Below, one piece after another: positions 26,634 through 36,711 of a stretch of DNA of 64,000 nucleotides. The stretch is taken from positions 1-64,000 of the forward strand of contig CBFIHN010000002.1 in NCBI GenBank assembly GCA_965662575.1, in the 5' to 3' direction. Every line of letters starts with the position of its first letter. Positions within the stretch are counted from its first letter, which is position 1. Made by a program: the position numbers and the translations under genes. The DNA is from CBFIHN01 sp965662575. GTDB taxonomy: Bacteria > Pseudomonadota > Gammaproteobacteria > Francisellales > CACEW01. The notes under the pieces were generated by a model. The model saw only the letters and a program-made list of their open reading frames with translations, made no database searches and was not told where the DNA came from.

Positions 26634-27395
26634 ATGCGTTTCCTATTCAGTCGATTAATCAAGGTTTTGGCTAACCTGTTGAAGTTGTTTTGTTATGGTT
26701 TTCATGCGGTGTTTCCTAAAAAGCGGTTTACTATCCCTAAGCAAGCTAATCCACTATGGCGTAGCAAAAAAAAGCGGCAGATTCCCCAAATTCTATGGCA
26801 AACCAATTATACTAACCAGGTGACTTTACCTGTTTATCTTAACTATCTATGCAATCGTTTATTAGCGCCAACTTATGAATATCGTTATATGAGTACAGAA
26901 GATCGCCAAGCATTGATTGAAAAAACGTATGATCAGCGTACTGTGGATGCCTATTCACGATTGTCAGTCGGTGCCGCACAGGCAGATATGTGGCGATTAT
27001 TGGTGCTTAATCAATACGGTGGTGTCTATATGGATATCGATGCGCATTTAATTTGGCCATTATCAGCAACGGTTAAGCCGAGCATGTCAGCATTATATAT
27101 CAAGCATAAGCGAGGTGAATTTACCAATTATTTTATCGCTAGTGTTGCCAATAACCAGAAGCTTCGGGCAATGGTTGACTTGATTATTGATAATATCAAT
27201 CAAGGAGATCCAGAGTCAGTCTATAGCCTAACTGGACCAACAGTAACCAATACTGTGTTGAAAGGGCAGCAAGTCGAATGGCGGATGTATCGCGATATTT
27301 GTTTGCAAGGCAATTTTACCAATGAATACTTCCAATATATTGATCACCCCAGAGGCAAATGGACGAAAGTAAAGGCTAATGAGATTTTGCACTAA
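26634..27395 (+). CDS. GT32-type glycosyltransferase (DXD sugar-binding family)
   Basis: A glycosyltransferase of the Gly_transf_sug/Och1-like family. RQIPQILWQTNYTNQ is the family's entry motif (I-P-x-x-x-x-Q-T), and AQADMWRLLVLNQYGGVYMDIDAHL holds the DXD metal/nucleotide site. A hydrophobic N-terminus (about 1-28) may be a membrane association helix. It likely acts on a surface polysaccharide or protein. Its stop overlaps the convergent fdxA by 4 bases. The neighbourhood also encodes GT9 and GT4/deacetylase enzymes. Confidence 0.82.
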   Translation: MRFLFSRLIKVLANLLKLFCYGFHAVFPKKRFTIPKQANPLWRSKKKRQIPQILWQTNYTNQVTLPVYLNYLCNRLLAPTYEYRYMSTEDRQALIEKTYDQRTVDAYSRLSVGAAQADMWRLLVLNQYGGVYMDIDAHLIWPLSATVKPSMSALYIKHKRGEFTNYFIASVANNQKLRAMVDLIIDNINQGDPESVYSLTGPTVTNTVLKGQQVEWRMYRDICLQGNFTNEYFQYIDHPRGKWTKVKANEILH

Positions 27396-27718
27396 GCGTC
27401 AGGAAGAAATCGCTTTTTATTTGGTTTGCCTTTCCATTGTGCTGCATCAATGGGCGGATCGCATTTTTCGGTGATATTTGGCCAAATTTGAGAAAATTTC
27501 GTATTGATTTCTAAGAAATCTTCTTCTTGTTCCGTGAGATCATCTTCGGATTTAATCGCTTCAATTGGGCACTCAGGTTCACATAGTGCGCAATCAATAC
27601 ATTCGTCCGGGTTGATAACCAACATGTTGTCGCCTTCGTAAAAACAATCGACAGGGCAGACTTCAACGCAGTCGCCATACTTGCACTTAATACAGTTCTC
27701 GGTTACAACAAAGGTCAT
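27392..27718 (-). CDS. fdxA: Seven-iron ferredoxin FdxA
   Basis: An electron carrier with one 3Fe-4S and one 4Fe-4S cluster. The start at the ATG 27718 gives the conserved MTFVVTENCIKCKYGDC; a TTG six codons upstream is less likely. The first cluster binding run is C-x-x-C-x(4)-C-x(3)-CPVDCF and the second is CIDCALCEPECPIEAI. The C-terminal extension ending WKGKPNKKRFLPDA is typical of proteobacterial FdxA. Confidence 0.93.
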   Translation of the reverse strand: MTFVVTENCIKCKYGDCVEVCPVDCFYEGDNMLVINPDECIDCALCEPECPIEAIKSEDDLTEQEEDFLEINTKFSQIWPNITEKCDPPIDAAQWKGKPNKKRFLPDA

Positions 27719-27891
27719 GGAAATATCAGGAGTCAAAATAAATATTGGTCCATATTTTGGCTGAGATATCGATTATTGTCTACCGTTTTAGCTATCTCTA
27801 TCTTTAAATAATTGGTTTGGTCCTTCATTTGAGAATTCACAACAGATCGTTATACACTAGCTAAACTGACTATTCATGGTGAGTATGACTT

Positions 27892-28350
27892 ATGCAAAAA
27901 ACATTACAAGTTAAAATTCTGAATCCTAAGATTGGCCGTGAAATCCCCTTGCCACATTATGCCACCACAGGTTCAGCTGGTATGGATCTTCGGGTTTGTA
28001 TTGATCATTCATTTTCCATTAACCCAGGTGAAAGCACTTTGCTGCCTACAGGCTTGGCGATTTATATTGCGGATCCCAAGTTGGCAGCAATGATCTTACC
28101 ACGCTCTGGCCTGGGTCATCGGCATGGTATTATTTTAGGCAATTCTGTGGGTTTAATTGACTCTGATTATCAAGGAGAGTTAAAAATTTCCTGTTGGAAT
28201 CGTAGTCAAGAATCTTTTATCATTGAGCCAGGTATGCGGGTTGCACAATTGGTTTTAGTCCCTATTGTGCAAGCAGGGATGGAGGTGGTTGATACCTTCG
28301 ATGCAAGTGTTCGTGGTGAGGGTGGTTTTGGTCATAGCGGTATCCAATGA
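27892..28350 (+). CDS. dut: dUTP diphosphatase
   Basis: Hydrolyses dUTP to dUMP, keeping uracil out of DNA and supplying dTMP synthesis. All trimeric dUTPase motifs are seen: AGMDLRV (1), PRSGLGHRHGI (2), GLIDSDYQGEL (3), RVAQLVLVPI (4) and RGEGGFGHSG (5, the mobile lid). At 152 residues it is complete. Its TGA overlaps the ATG of the M20 peptidase gene (ATGA). A Ung gene at 49.2 kb covers the complementary repair step. Confidence 0.95.
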   Translation: MQKTLQVKILNPKIGREIPLPHYATTGSAGMDLRVCIDHSFSINPGESTLLPTGLAIYIADPKLAAMILPRSGLGHRHGIILGNSVGLIDSDYQGELKISCWNRSQESFIIEPGMRVAQLVLVPIVQAGMEVVDTFDASVRGEGGFGHSGIQ

Positions 28351-29579
28351 TCCAGAGCTTTAAACCATCTTTAGCGTGGATTGAGGCGCAGCAGCAAGCG
28401 ATGCTTGACAGATTATTACAATGGTCAGCAGTTAACTCAGGAAGTTTTCATCTAGCAGGTTTACAGCGCATGGCTCACCTGGCTGAACAGGCATTTGCAA
28501 TATTAGAGCCGGATAGCATACAGCGGCTGAAAACCAAACCAATGTTGCAAGTCAATGCACATGGCGAGGAAGTTAGCCAATCATTAGGTGATGTGCTTGA
28601 ATTCAAAAAACGTCCTAATGCACCGTTGCAAGTTTTACTCTGTGGCCATTTAGATACCGTTTTTGCTAAAGATCATCATTTTCAAAACACAACTTTTTGC
28701 GACAGGAACACCTTGAATGGGCCAGGTGTTGCTGATATGAAAGGCGGTATATTGGTGATGCTCACAGCCTTGCAAGCCCTCGAGCGTTGCACAATGAAAT
28801 CATCTATTGGCTGGACTGTGTTATTAAATTCTGATGAAGAAATTGGCTCATATGGCTCGCGTCCGTTGCTAGAGAATGCAGCCAAACAACATCACCTGGG
28901 TTTAGTCTACGAACCGTCAGCAACGCCACAGGGTATCTTGGCAGGAGAGCGCAAAGGCAGTGGTAATTTTTCTATTATTGTCCGTGGGCAGTCGGCACAT
29001 GCTGGGCGGGCATTTGATCAAGGGCACAATGCAGTTTGTGCTGCGGCTGAAGTCATCACCCAGCTCGATGCATTAAATGGTCAGCGTGATCAGGTGACTA
29101 TTAATGTTGCTAAATTAGACGGTGGTTCAGCATTAAACATTGTACCTGATAACGCGGTGATTCGTTTTAATGTACGTACCAAACAAGCAGGAGACCAACA
29201 TTGGTTAGTGAGACAAATGAATCAGATGATTCAATCGCTCAATCAGAAATCAGGTGTTCACGCAAAACTCTATGGTGATTTCACTCGGCCACCGAGACCG
29301 CTGGCTGGTCAAACCAAGCGCTTATTTGAGTTCGTCGCCGAAACAGGTGATTTACTGAACTTACCAGTGAGTTGGCAAGCAACCGGCGGTGTTTGTGATG
29401 GCAACAATCTCTGTGCAAGTGGTTTGCCCACTGTCGATACGCTGGGTGTTCGAGGGGGCCTAATCCATAGTGAGCAAGAATATGTTTTAATCGATAGTCT
29501 AACTGAACGTGCTAAGCTGTCAGCATTATTACTGTTTCGCTTGGCTAGTGGGGAATATGATGGCATGTTTACAACCTAA
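28347..29579 (+). CDS. M20 family metallopeptidase (CPG2-like)
   Basis: A two-zinc amidohydrolase or carboxypeptidase. All ligands are visible: His and catalytic Asp in CGHLDTVF near residue 99, bridging Asp in GPGVADMKGG, the general-base Glu pair in NSDEEIGSYGSR, and the late His in RGGLIHSEQE near residue 378. The lid domain starts about residue 205 (GERKGSGNFSIIVRGQSAHAGRAF). The closest familiar type is carboxypeptidase G2, which removes glutamate. It overlaps dut upstream and astA downstream, so it is part of the ast gene group and may act on succinylated glutamate or a related amide. Confidence 0.85.
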   Translation: MIQSFKPSLAWIEAQQQAMLDRLLQWSAVNSGSFHLAGLQRMAHLAEQAFAILEPDSIQRLKTKPMLQVNAHGEEVSQSLGDVLEFKKRPNAPLQVLLCGHLDTVFAKDHHFQNTTFCDRNTLNGPGVADMKGGILVMLTALQALERCTMKSSIGWTVLLNSDEEIGSYGSRPLLENAAKQHHLGLVYEPSATPQGILAGERKGSGNFSIIVRGQSAHAGRAFDQGHNAVCAAAEVITQLDALNGQRDQVTINVAKLDGGSALNIVPDNAVIRFNVRTKQAGDQHWLVRQMNQMIQSLNQKSGVHAKLYGDFTRPPRPLAGQTKRLFEFVAETGDLLNLPVSWQATGGVCDGNNLCASGLPTVDTLGVRGGLIHSEQEYVLIDSLTERAKLSALLLFRLASGEYDGMFTT

Positions 29580-30597
29580 TTTGATTATTCGCCCAGTTGA
29601 TATTAACGATCTTGCTGCTCTGTATGATTTGGCTGTTGCTGCAGGGGTTGGCTTTACTAGTTTGCCTGCCAATAAGGCCGTGTTGCGCAAAAAAGTGCAA
29701 TTATCCGAGGATAGTTTCACTCGAGAGCTAGCCAGTTTGACTAGTGAATATTATTTGATGGTTGCAGAAGATAGCGCAACGGGTCGAGTGGTTGGTTGCT
29801 CGGCCATTGCCGCCAATGTTGGGCATGATGAGGTTTTTTATACCTATAAAGTGGGGCGGTTGACCAAGGCCTGTCAAAATTTAGACATTCGTATTGAGCA
29901 TCAGACCTTGACATTGACGACGGATTATCAAGGTTCAACCGAATTATGTACACTATTCTTAATGCCAGCATGTCGACAGCATTTTGGGGGCCAGTTATTG
30001 TCGCGTTGTCGCTTTTTATTTCTTGCGGAATTTAAACAACGCTTTAATCAGTATGTTATCGCTGAGATGCGTGGTGTCTCTGATGAGTCTGGTGTGTCAC
30101 CCTTTTGGGAGGCTATTGGTCAACACTTTTTTGGTGGCGTCAAATATCCGCAAGCAGATTACTTAACAGGCTTGGGCGAAAAACAGTTTATTGCCGATTT
30201 GATGCCTGAGTTTTGCTTGTATACCTGTATGCTGCCACAAGCGGCGCAGGATGTCATTGGTCAAGTTCATGATGATACCAAGTCTGCATTGGCCATGCTG
30301 AAAAAAGAGGGCTTTAACTATCGTCACTATGTTGATTTGTTTGATGGCGGACCAACGGTTGAAGCGCGTTTAGAACGCATTCAGTCCGTTAAGCACAATC
30401 AACGTGCAACCATTAGTTCAATCGATGAGACAACCGATGGTAAAGCCTATGTAATCAGCAATACACGTTTAAATTTTCGTGCCTGTATCGGCACGCTTCA
30501 GCCGCTAGAAAATGGTTTGGTTATGTTGCCAAAGACTGTCGCTGATGCACTGCAAGTTACATCAGCAGATTCAATTCGATATATGGAGGTTAATTAA
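29560..30597 (+). CDS. astA: Arginine N-succinyltransferase AstA
   Basis: First enzyme of the arginine succinyltransferase (AST) pathway: succinyl-CoA plus arginine gives N2-succinylarginine. The family elements IIRPVDINDLAALYDLA near the start, GFTSLPAN, FTRELA, RGVSDESGVSPFWEAIGQHFFGG and FNYRHYVDLFDGGP are all visible. The start was moved from an upstream in-frame Met to 29560, after GGGG at 29550-29553, giving 345 residues as in the family. It overlaps the end of the M20 gene. astD follows after 2 bp. Confidence 0.93.
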   Translation: MACLQPNLIIRPVDINDLAALYDLAVAAGVGFTSLPANKAVLRKKVQLSEDSFTRELASLTSEYYLMVAEDSATGRVVGCSAIAANVGHDEVFYTYKVGRLTKACQNLDIRIEHQTLTLTTDYQGSTELCTLFLMPACRQHFGGQLLSRCRFLFLAEFKQRFNQYVIAEMRGVSDESGVSPFWEAIGQHFFGGVKYPQADYLTGLGEKQFIADLMPEFCLYTCMLPQAAQDVIGQVHDDTKSALAMLKKEGFNYRHYVDLFDGGPTVEARLERIQSVKHNQRATISSIDETTDGKAYVISNTRLNFRACIGTLQPLENGLVMLPKTVADALQVTSADSIRYMEVN

Positions 30598-30599
30598 CG

Positions 30600-32078
30600 A
30601 TGGCACACTTTATTCATGGTCAGTGGCTAAAAGGTGACAGCAAAATTGACATTCACTCAACCGACCCGATTTACAACACGTTACTATGGCAAGGTTTGGC
30701 AGCTAGCGACAAGCAAGTTGATATGGCGGTTAAATCAGCACGGAAAGCCTTTGATCATTGGTCATGTAAAGACTTCTCAAAACGCTTAACGATGATGGAA
30801 AAATTTCGTGATCTACTGACGGCAAACCAAGAGCATTTAACCCAATCATTGGCTGAAGAAACGGGGAAGCCACTGTGGGAATCAAAAATTGAAATTACTG
30901 GCATGATTAGTAAGCTAGCTAGTTCACTGACAGCTTATGAAGAGCGGACGGGTCAGAAAACAATTGATATGGGCAGTGCACAGGCAATGCTGCGCCATCG
31001 GCCACACGGAGTGATCGTTGTTTTTGGTCCATTCAATTTCCCGGGGCATTTACCCAATGGGCACATCATACCCGCACTATTGGCAGGCAATACCATTGTC
31101 TTTAAACCCAGTGAGTACACACCGCGCTTCGCTGAGGAAACAATAAAACTTTGGCAGCAAGCCGGATTGCCCGATGGGGTGCTCAATTTGGTGCAAGGGA
31201 AGCAAGATACGGGTAAAGCATTGGCCTCTCACCCTGATATTAATGGTTTATTCTTTACTGGTAGTTCACGTGTTGGTCGATTGATTCATCAACAGTTTGG
31301 TGGGCAACCTGAGAAAATTCTGGCATTAGAAATGGGCGGGAATAATCCACTCATTGTGTTTGAAGCACAAGACTTAAATGCAGTTGCTTATCACACAATT
31401 CAATCTGCTTTTCTAACAGCGGGGCAGCGCTGTGTTTGTGCGCGTCGTTTGATTATCCCTGATGGTGCGGTTGGCGATGACATTATCCACCATTTGCTTG
31501 GAATGACAGAAAAGATGGTCGTCGCTGCCTATGATGCAGAGCCACAACCTTTTATGGGATCGTTGATTTCAGCCGTCGCAGGGCAAGGTATTTTAAAAGT
31601 ACAAGATGATTTAATGACCCAAGGTGCTGAACCTTTGCTCAAAGCTTGTGCCTTAAATGATAGTGGTAGCCTATTGTCACCTGCTATTATCGATAGCACA
31701 GCCATTAGGCGGTCTGACCAAGAATATTTTGGTCCATTACTGCAGGTGATTCGGGTTCCAAGTTTTGCTGCAGCAATCATTGAAGCAAATAATACGCAGT
31801 ATGGTTTATCTGCCGGTATTTTGACAGATAACCCCGAATACTATGCGCACTATTTAGCCTGCTCACGTGCGGGTATCGTCAACTGGAACCGTCAAACAAC
31901 CGGTGCTAGTGGTGATTTGCCTTTTGGAGGGGTTGGTTGTAGCGGTAATCATCGGCCCAGTGCCTATTATGCGGCAGATTATTGTGCTTACCCTGTGGCA
32001 AGTGTCGAAGATCATCGTTTGACAGTGCCAGATGCACTAACGCCGGGGTTTAATCAGGGTTTGTGCATGGTGTCATAG
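30600..32078 (+). CDS. astD: Succinylglutamate-semialdehyde dehydrogenase AstD
   Basis: NAD-dependent oxidation of N-succinylglutamate semialdehyde to N-succinylglutamate, the fourth AST step. The catalytic Cys is in AGQRCVCARR (Cys278) and the general-base Glu is Glu244 in ALEMGGNNP. The NAD site (FTGSSRVG) and FGPFNFPGHLPNGHI are as in AstD. At 492 residues it is full length. astB (dihydrolase), astC (aminotransferase) and astE (desuccinylase) are not in the window. The preceding M20 gene may supply the last step. Confidence 0.93.
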   Translation: MAHFIHGQWLKGDSKIDIHSTDPIYNTLLWQGLAASDKQVDMAVKSARKAFDHWSCKDFSKRLTMMEKFRDLLTANQEHLTQSLAEETGKPLWESKIEITGMISKLASSLTAYEERTGQKTIDMGSAQAMLRHRPHGVIVVFGPFNFPGHLPNGHIIPALLAGNTIVFKPSEYTPRFAEETIKLWQQAGLPDGVLNLVQGKQDTGKALASHPDINGLFFTGSSRVGRLIHQQFGGQPEKILALEMGGNNPLIVFEAQDLNAVAYHTIQSAFLTAGQRCVCARRLIIPDGAVGDDIIHHLLGMTEKMVVAAYDAEPQPFMGSLISAVAGQGILKVQDDLMTQGAEPLLKACALNDSGSLLSPAIIDSTAIRRSDQEYFGPLLQVIRVPSFAAAIIEANNTQYGLSAGILTDNPEYYAHYLACSRAGIVNWNRQTTGASGDLPFGGVGCSGNHRPSAYYAADYCAYPVASVEDHRLTVPDALTPGFNQGLCMVS

Positions 32079-32246
32079 ATTCGCTCGTCTTTGGCGATTT
32101 AACACCTGGAGGCACCGAGGTCAGGGCGGTCATGCGTTGCTATTGCGTAATAAGCAGAGTAACATAAACATAGTGACTATCTGTCTGCCATGATGAGCAG
32201 AATTGTCGCGAAGATGACAGTCCTGACCATAACTGAAAGCGAACCC

Positions 32247-33482
32247 ATGCATTACTATACGTTAATCAGCAGCATTTTACTGTTTGCTGTGATCATCCAT
32301 TATATTAATCAGCGTTTTTTTGCAGTCCAAACAACTATTGCCATCACAATCGGTGCACTGCTAGCGGCACTCGTATTTTTTATGCTGCAATATTTGGATA
32401 TTTTTCAAAGTACACAATGGGCGCAATCGGTGATTGGCGATATTGATTTTAAACAGATGTTGCTCAATGGCATGTTGGGTTTTCTATTGTTTGCTGGGTC
32501 ACTGACCGTCGATGTCAGCCGGCTTAAAAAATATGCCTGGGAAATCGGCACACTGTCGCTATTGGGGACAGTAGTTTCTGCCATATTAGTCAGTTTGTTC
32601 ATCAAGGGTATGTTGTCATTAATCGGCTTAGATCTGCCTTATGTCCTTTGCTTACTATTTGGGGCATTGATTTCTCCAACTGATCCGATTGCGGTGCTGG
32701 CGACATTAAAAGAAGTCAAAGCGCCTAAAGACCTGGAGGTTAAAATTGCGGGGGAATCGTTGTTTAACGATGGTATTGGTTTGGTTTTGTTTGTTACTTT
32801 TTATCACTTGGCCTTTTCTGATCATGCCGTTACAGCACTCGGCACCTTATGGATTTTTATTCGTGAAGCCCTAGGGGGGCTAGTTTATGGTGCCATCTTG
32901 GGTTGTGCTGCCTATTGGCTCATTAAGCCGCTAAAGGATGCCAAACTTGAGATCTTAATTACCGTTTGTATTGCGTCGGTAGGTTATGTTTTTGCGCAGC
33001 ATATGGCCATTTCTGGACCATTAGCGATGGTTGTTGCCGGTTTAATTACGGGCAGTGTTATCCGAGAAAAAGGGCTCACAGAGCATGGTCGTTTAAGCCT
33101 GGATGTCTTTTGGGAGTTAATTGAAGAGGTCTTAAACGCGGCATTATTCTTGTTGATTGGTTTAGAACTCATCAGCATGCACTTTGCACCAACTGATTTT
33201 TTGGCCGGTGTATTGGCAATTGGTTTGGTTTTAATGGCGCGATTCTTGAGTGTTTTAGGCCCGGTGCATTATTTCAAACGTCATTATGCGCAATTGCCAT
33301 TTACCGTATCAATTTTAACGTGGGGTGGATTGCGAGGTGGTTTAGCACTAGCAATGGCGTTGTCTTTGCCTAATATCCCTGCGCGTGATTTAATTTTGGT
33401 TTTGACCTACAGTGTAGTTGTTTTTTCCATTGTCGTTCAGGGATTGACTGCCAAGCCTTTGGTCAAGTTGAGTCGTAGCTAA
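32247..33482 (+). CDS. Na+/H+ antiporter, CPA1 (NhaP-like) family
   Basis: A polytopic membrane protein of about 411 residues with 12-13 hydrophobic helices. The CPA1 signature is clear: LFGALISPTDPIAVL, with the TDP motif in an unwound helix, and AGESLFNDGIGLVLF, whose N-D pair carries the ions, plus LTWGGLRGGLALAMAL near the C-terminus. It exchanges sodium (or potassium) for protons at the inner membrane. I chose the start at 32247 (MHYYTLISS...); an earlier Met at 32190 would add a hydrophilic tail of 19 residues. Confidence 0.88.
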   Translation: MHYYTLISSILLFAVIIHYINQRFFAVQTTIAITIGALLAALVFFMLQYLDIFQSTQWAQSVIGDIDFKQMLLNGMLGFLLFAGSLTVDVSRLKKYAWEIGTLSLLGTVVSAILVSLFIKGMLSLIGLDLPYVLCLLFGALISPTDPIAVLATLKEVKAPKDLEVKIAGESLFNDGIGLVLFVTFYHLAFSDHAVTALGTLWIFIREALGGLVYGAILGCAAYWLIKPLKDAKLEILITVCIASVGYVFAQHMAISGPLAMVVAGLITGSVIREKGLTEHGRLSLDVFWELIEEVLNAALFLLIGLELISMHFAPTDFLAGVLAIGLVLMARFLSVLGPVHYFKRHYAQLPFTVSILTWGGLRGGLALAMALSLPNIPARDLILVLTYSVVVFSIVVQGLTAKPLVKLSRS

Positions 33483-33524
33483 AAGCAGTATAAGCTTGGC
33501 AAAATTTTTTAATTCACTCGTGTA

Positions 33525-36500
33525 ATGAAACTGTCTGAAATTTGTATCGAACGTCCGGTATTTGCGACGGTCTTAAGCCTATTGCTGATTATCTTCGGTT
33601 GGATTGGCTATAGCCACTTGGAAACACGATATTTTCCCAAAGTCAAAGAGCCTTATGCGCAGGTTTCTGTGAGTTATCAAGGGGCTAGCCCAAGCCTAAT
33701 GAATAATGAAGTCACCAAGCAGCTCGAAAATGCGCTGATTAATATTTCAGGTTTAACCAGTATTCATTCTCGTAGTTCCTATGGGTCAACTCATATTGAC
33801 TTGACCTTTGAAGATGGTGCCAACATGACGGAGAAAATGGGTGAAATCCGTGATGAAGTGTCATCAATACGAGATAAATTGCCTGCAGATATTGATCCCC
33901 CTTCCATCAGCTCAGGAGGTGTGCTGCGGCCTGTCTTAAATATTGGGTTTATGGATCCGCAGATGACCCAGGCACAAATCCGTGATTATATCAGTCAAGA
34001 GATTACCCCCATTTTATACAATCTACCAGGAATGGGTGCAGTATGGGCCTATGGCGCCAGTACCTATGCCTTGCGAATTTGGTTGAACCCACAAAAAATG
34101 GCGGCATTGAATGTTACAGTCACTGATGTCCAGACAGCGCTGACTAATAATAATATCGATTTCTCAGGGGGGTCGATTCGTGGTGCTGATCGTAATTATT
34201 CCATTGTTTCAAACACACGATTAAGTTCGGTGAAGCAGTTTGCCAATATGATTGTCAAACAAGAAGGCAGTCAGTTTATTCGTTTAAAGGATATTGCCAA
34301 GGTTGAGCTCGGTAGCAGTAGCTTGCAAGATTCCCCCATGCGAATTAATAGCCAACCAGGCATTGATCTAGAAATTCGCCCACTGGATACGGCCAATCCA
34401 ATTACAGTCGCGCAAGAAACCAAGGACGCCTTGGCTAAGCTGAAGACAAAGCTGCCCAAAAGTATGACAATGTTAGTGACCTATGATCAATCTGAATACC
34501 TCAAAGGGGCAATTCATGAAAGTTTTATGACACTGGTCGAAGCCATTATTTTGGTCATGCTCGTGGTGTTCTTGTTTTTAGGGTCGATCCGTGCGGCATT
34601 GGTGCCGATTGTCACGATTCCCGTTTGCGTGATTGCTGTTTTTGGTGCGATGTTATTAGCGGGTTTTTCAATTAATGTCGTGACCCTGCTGGCCGTGATT
34701 CTCGCCATTGGCTTGGTGGTGGATGATGCTATTGTCGTTCTAGAAAATGTTCATCGTCATATTGAAACTGGTTTGGCGCCCTACAAAGCAGCATTGAAAG
34801 GGAGTAAAGAAATTGGTTTTGCTATTATTGCGATGACCATCACCCTAGCTGCTGTCTATGCGCCAGTTGGTTTCACCAGTGGTTTTAGTGCAACGGTATT
34901 CCGTGAATTTGCCTTTACACTAGCTGGTGCGGTCTTGATTTCAGGCTTTGTTGCCTTAACCCTATCGCCGATGATGTGTGCACGCACGTTACCGCCGCAT
35001 GAAAATGAAACCCGCTTTGAACTGTGGTTGGTTAAGGCTTTTGATTTGCTCAATGCCAAATATCGTCGTTTACTGGCCGTGCTATTGCAACGTCGTTGGT
35101 GGGTTGTAGTTGGTTTGTTTGTTATTGGTGGATTAGGCTATTTCGTTTATCTCTCGATGCCACAAACATTTATCCCCAAGGAAGATATTGGTTATTTTAC
35201 TGTGAGTGTTGATTCTCCGCCAGGATCAACGGTTAAATACACCAATAGTTATATGCAGCGATTAGATAAAATTTATGCCAAAGCGCCGGATGTATTAAGT
35301 TATGCATCGTTTATTTTTTCAGGTAATGCAACCAATTTTGTCACCATGAAGCCTTGGAATCAGCGTGAGCAAAGCACACAGCATTTCTTAAAAACTTTGA
35401 TGCCAAAACTCGATAATATTCCTGGTATTACCGTCAGCTCAGATATTCCTGATCCAGTCAGTTATGGTAGTGGAAGTGATGGTGCCGCGGTGACTGTGCA
35501 TATTATGAGTTTAAAGGGCTATGCTGCATTGCAAAAAACAATTGATCGACTCAAAGCAACATTCAATCAATATCCGGGAATGACCAATGTTAAAACCAAC
35601 TTAAAATTTGATAACCGTGTATTTGAAGTGCAATTCAAGCGCAATCAGGCGGCAACCTTGGGTGTGTCACCACAAGATATTGCCGATACCATGAGCATCT
35701 TAATGAGTGGTAAACATATTGGCGATATTCAACGGGGAAACGACAGTTATGATGTTCTGGTGCAAATGCAGATGAAAGACCTGAGAAGCTTTTCAGGGCT
35801 GAATAATATTTATGTTCGTGGTCGCAGCAGTGATGGTGCAAGTGATAGTGCAGTCAGTGCAACCATGGTGCCACTGAGTAACCTGGTGACACTCAGTTCA
35901 AAAGTCCGTCAGAATAATTTGTACCGCTATGGTCAGTCGCCCTCGGCAGACATCACGGCTGATTTGGCTCCGGGCTATGACTTGGGGACGGTGGTTAATT
36001 ATATCAATCAAGTCATGGCAACAGATTTGCATGCCGATGAGCAATATGCCTATAGTGGACGCATACAAGCATTTCTAAAGTCCAGTGGGACAATGTTGGG
36101 TTTGTTTGCGTTATCAATTTTATTTATTTATCTAGTCCTAGCGGCACAATTTGAAAGTTTTATTGACCCATTTATTATTTTATTAACGGTTCCCTTGTGT
36201 ATTGTTGCAGCGATTGCAACACTGAAAGTCTCTGGTGGCTCACTCAACCTTTACACCAATATTGGGCTGATTACTTTAGTGGGTTTGATTACCAAGCATG
36301 GGATCTTAATTACACAATTTGCCAATACAAAACTCAACGAGGGTGCTTCCCTGATTGAATCAGTGATTGACGCTGCTGTTGTGCGTTTACGACCCATTTT
36401 GATGACAACATCGGCGATGGTCTTAGGTTCGATTCCTTTAGCCCTAGCAACTGGACCGGGTTCTAACAGTCATCAACAAATTGGTTGGGTAATTGTCGGT

Positions 36501-36608
36501 GGTTTATTATTTGGCACAGTATTTTCATTACTGGTGGTGCCGGTGGCTTATTACTTGCTGTCACCAATCGATCATCGCAAAAAGAAACGACTCGCGCAGA
36601 AGCAGTAA
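33525..36608 (+). CDS. RND-family efflux pump permease
   Basis: A proton-driven inner-membrane pump of the HAE-1 type, 1027 residues. The N-terminus MKLSEICIERPVFATVLSLLL is usual for MexD/AcrB-like relatives. The proton-relay Asp pair lies in AIGLVVDDAIVVLENV (TM4) and the Lys in LITKHGILITQFAN (TM10). Two periplasmic porter and docking regions are present and the two halves are each about 500 residues. No periplasmic adaptor gene or outer-membrane factor is adjacent, so it must use partners encoded elsewhere; the MacA- and TolC-like genes at 50.8-53.6 kb are possible. It starts 42 bp after the antiporter gene. Confidence 0.92.
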   Translation: MKLSEICIERPVFATVLSLLLIIFGWIGYSHLETRYFPKVKEPYAQVSVSYQGASPSLMNNEVTKQLENALINISGLTSIHSRSSYGSTHIDLTFEDGANMTEKMGEIRDEVSSIRDKLPADIDPPSISSGGVLRPVLNIGFMDPQMTQAQIRDYISQEITPILYNLPGMGAVWAYGASTYALRIWLNPQKMAALNVTVTDVQTALTNNNIDFSGGSIRGADRNYSIVSNTRLSSVKQFANMIVKQEGSQFIRLKDIAKVELGSSSLQDSPMRINSQPGIDLEIRPLDTANPITVAQETKDALAKLKTKLPKSMTMLVTYDQSEYLKGAIHESFMTLVEAIILVMLVVFLFLGSIRAALVPIVTIPVCVIAVFGAMLLAGFSINVVTLLAVILAIGLVVDDAIVVLENVHRHIETGLAPYKAALKGSKEIGFAIIAMTITLAAVYAPVGFTSGFSATVFREFAFTLAGAVLISGFVALTLSPMMCARTLPPHENETRFELWLVKAFDLLNAKYRRLLAVLLQRRWWVVVGLFVIGGLGYFVYLSMPQTFIPKEDIGYFTVSVDSPPGSTVKYTNSYMQRLDKIYAKAPDVLSYASFIFSGNATNFVTMKPWNQREQSTQHFLKTLMPKLDNIPGITVSSDIPDPVSYGSGSDGAAVTVHIMSLKGYAALQKTIDRLKATFNQYPGMTNVKTNLKFDNRVFEVQFKRNQAATLGVSPQDIADTMSILMSGKHIGDIQRGNDSYDVLVQMQMKDLRSFSGLNNIYVRGRSSDGASDSAVSATMVPLSNLVTLSSKVRQNNLYRYGQSPSADITADLAPGYDLGTVVNYINQVMATDLHADEQYAYSGRIQAFLKSSGTMLGLFALSILFIYLVLAAQFESFIDPFIILLTVPLCIVAAIATLKVSGGSLNLYTNIGLITLVGLITKHGILITQFANTKLNEGASLIESVIDAAVVRLRPILMTTSAMVLGSIPLALATGPGSNSHQQIGWVIVGGLLFGTVFSLLVVPVAYYLLSPIDHRKKKRLAQKQ

Positions 36609-36711
36609 TTAGTCATGCCAGGCATGACGCATATGCTGTGCTTAATTTGCCTGTCACGCTATTGTGCCCTAAAATGCGGCGATTATCAGCAAAACAATCT
36701 TGAGCTTTTTT

